Position numbers and translations under genes: made by a program
NCBI GenBank assembly: GCA_023398105.1
Contig: JAEWST010000005.1
Coordinates: 55,268-119,267 of the forward strand
Direction: 5' to 3'
DNA: 64,000 nt
DNA from: Bacillota bacterium
GTDB lineage: Bacteria; Bacillota; Clostridia; Acetivibrionales; DSM-1351
Shown: piece by piece, positions 63,891-64,000 of the stretch
Numbering within the stretch: the first letter of the stretch is position 1
Layout: each line of letters opens with the position of its first letter
The notes under the pieces: model-generated
Told to the model about the DNA's origin: nothing
The model's database searches: none
Seen by the model: only the letters and a program-made list of their open reading frames with translations

Positions 63891-64000
63891 TGATGGACAC
63901 AAAAAACTCGTGTTATACTAAATACAAAGAAAGGGAGATAGTAAACATGAGTAAGCGACAATATAGTTCAGATTTTAAAATTGAAGCAGTAAAAAGATAT
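63891..64000 (+). mobile_element. IS3-family insertion sequence, left end
   Basis: The likely terminal inverted repeat starts near TGATGGACACAAAAAACTCG at 63891, followed by a promoter-like stretch and a transposase gene that runs beyond the window. The right end is not visible. Confidence 0.65.
63948..64000 (+). CDS. IS3-family transposase OrfA, N-terminal fragment
   Basis: The visible residues MSKRQYSSDFKIEAVKRY match the start of IS3/IS150-type OrfA helix-turn-helix proteins, which bind the element ends. AAAGGGAGA precedes the ATG at seven bases. The gene is cut by the window end; OrfB integrase would follow by programmed frameshift. Confidence 0.8.

Overview
This is an AT-rich Firmicute chromosome segment. 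Type I dockerins on xylan-side-chain enzymes, pyruvate-phosphate dikinase, an hrcA-grpE-dnaK-dnaJ-prmA-rsmE cluster and YesM/AraC-type three-component sensing all point to a mesophilic cellulosome-forming clostridium of the Ruminiclostridium (cellulolyticum/papyrosolvens/josui/termitidis) group. That placement is inferred from gene content, not from a database search.

Layout. 1-6,200: the 5' end of addB, a CPBP membrane protease, a flavin amine oxidase, a CBS protein and cysteine synthase, with MITE-like repeats between them. 6,400-10,200: two tandem paralogous GGDEF-EAL proteins. 10,500-16,500: a flavin reductase-like protein, ppdK, and the yicC-remA-gmk-rpoZ cluster. 16,900-24,350: a CheY-like regulator with rsmE, prmA, dnaJ, dnaK, grpE and hrcA; a perfect CIRCE lies before hrcA. 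24,500-30,400: membrane proteins, a class IV aminotransferase, two HD nucleotide hydrolases (yfbR-like and dgt-like) separated by a striking tandem repeat array, and a papain-like YiiX-type protein. 30,500-33,900: a four-gene ECF transporter operon whose S component resembles TrpP; its leader carries what looks like a TRAP-binding site and an SD-sequestering hairpin. 33,900-38,700: an HD protein, an AraC regulator and a divergent dehydrogenase/epimerase pair, then an SDR. 39,100-50,000: an extracellular polysaccharide module with SGNH-dockerin, AraC regulator, GH62-CBM6-dockerin, CE1-dockerin, and a solute-binding protein plus response regulator plus histidine kinase. 50,300-53,200: a decayed accessory stretch with a dockerin relic, a Gdx/SugE transporter with a ykkC-like motif, a broken helicase-type gene, an XRE regulator and a frameshifted HD gene. 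53,200-58,800: a glycosyltransferase, tRNA-Thr, CE2-type esterase with N-terminal dockerin, and a secreted CotH kinase. 59,300-64,000: a proteolytic flagellin (flagellinolysin) behind a sigma-D-type promoter, small proteins, a DksA/TraR zinc-finger protein, DUF5665 and DUF3021 proteins, and the start of an IS3-family element cut by the window end.

How the parts fit. The dockerin enzymes remove arabinose, feruloyl/acetyl and acetyl groups from xylan; the adjacent binding protein and YesM-type two-component pair probably sense the released sugars. The chaperone block is under HrcA/CIRCE. The ECF transporter probably imports tryptophan and appears to be shut down at its leader RNA when tryptophan is plentiful. 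Intergenic regions are rich in several dispersed repeat families, some with inverted ends, and some sit directly in leader regions or at ribosome-binding sites.
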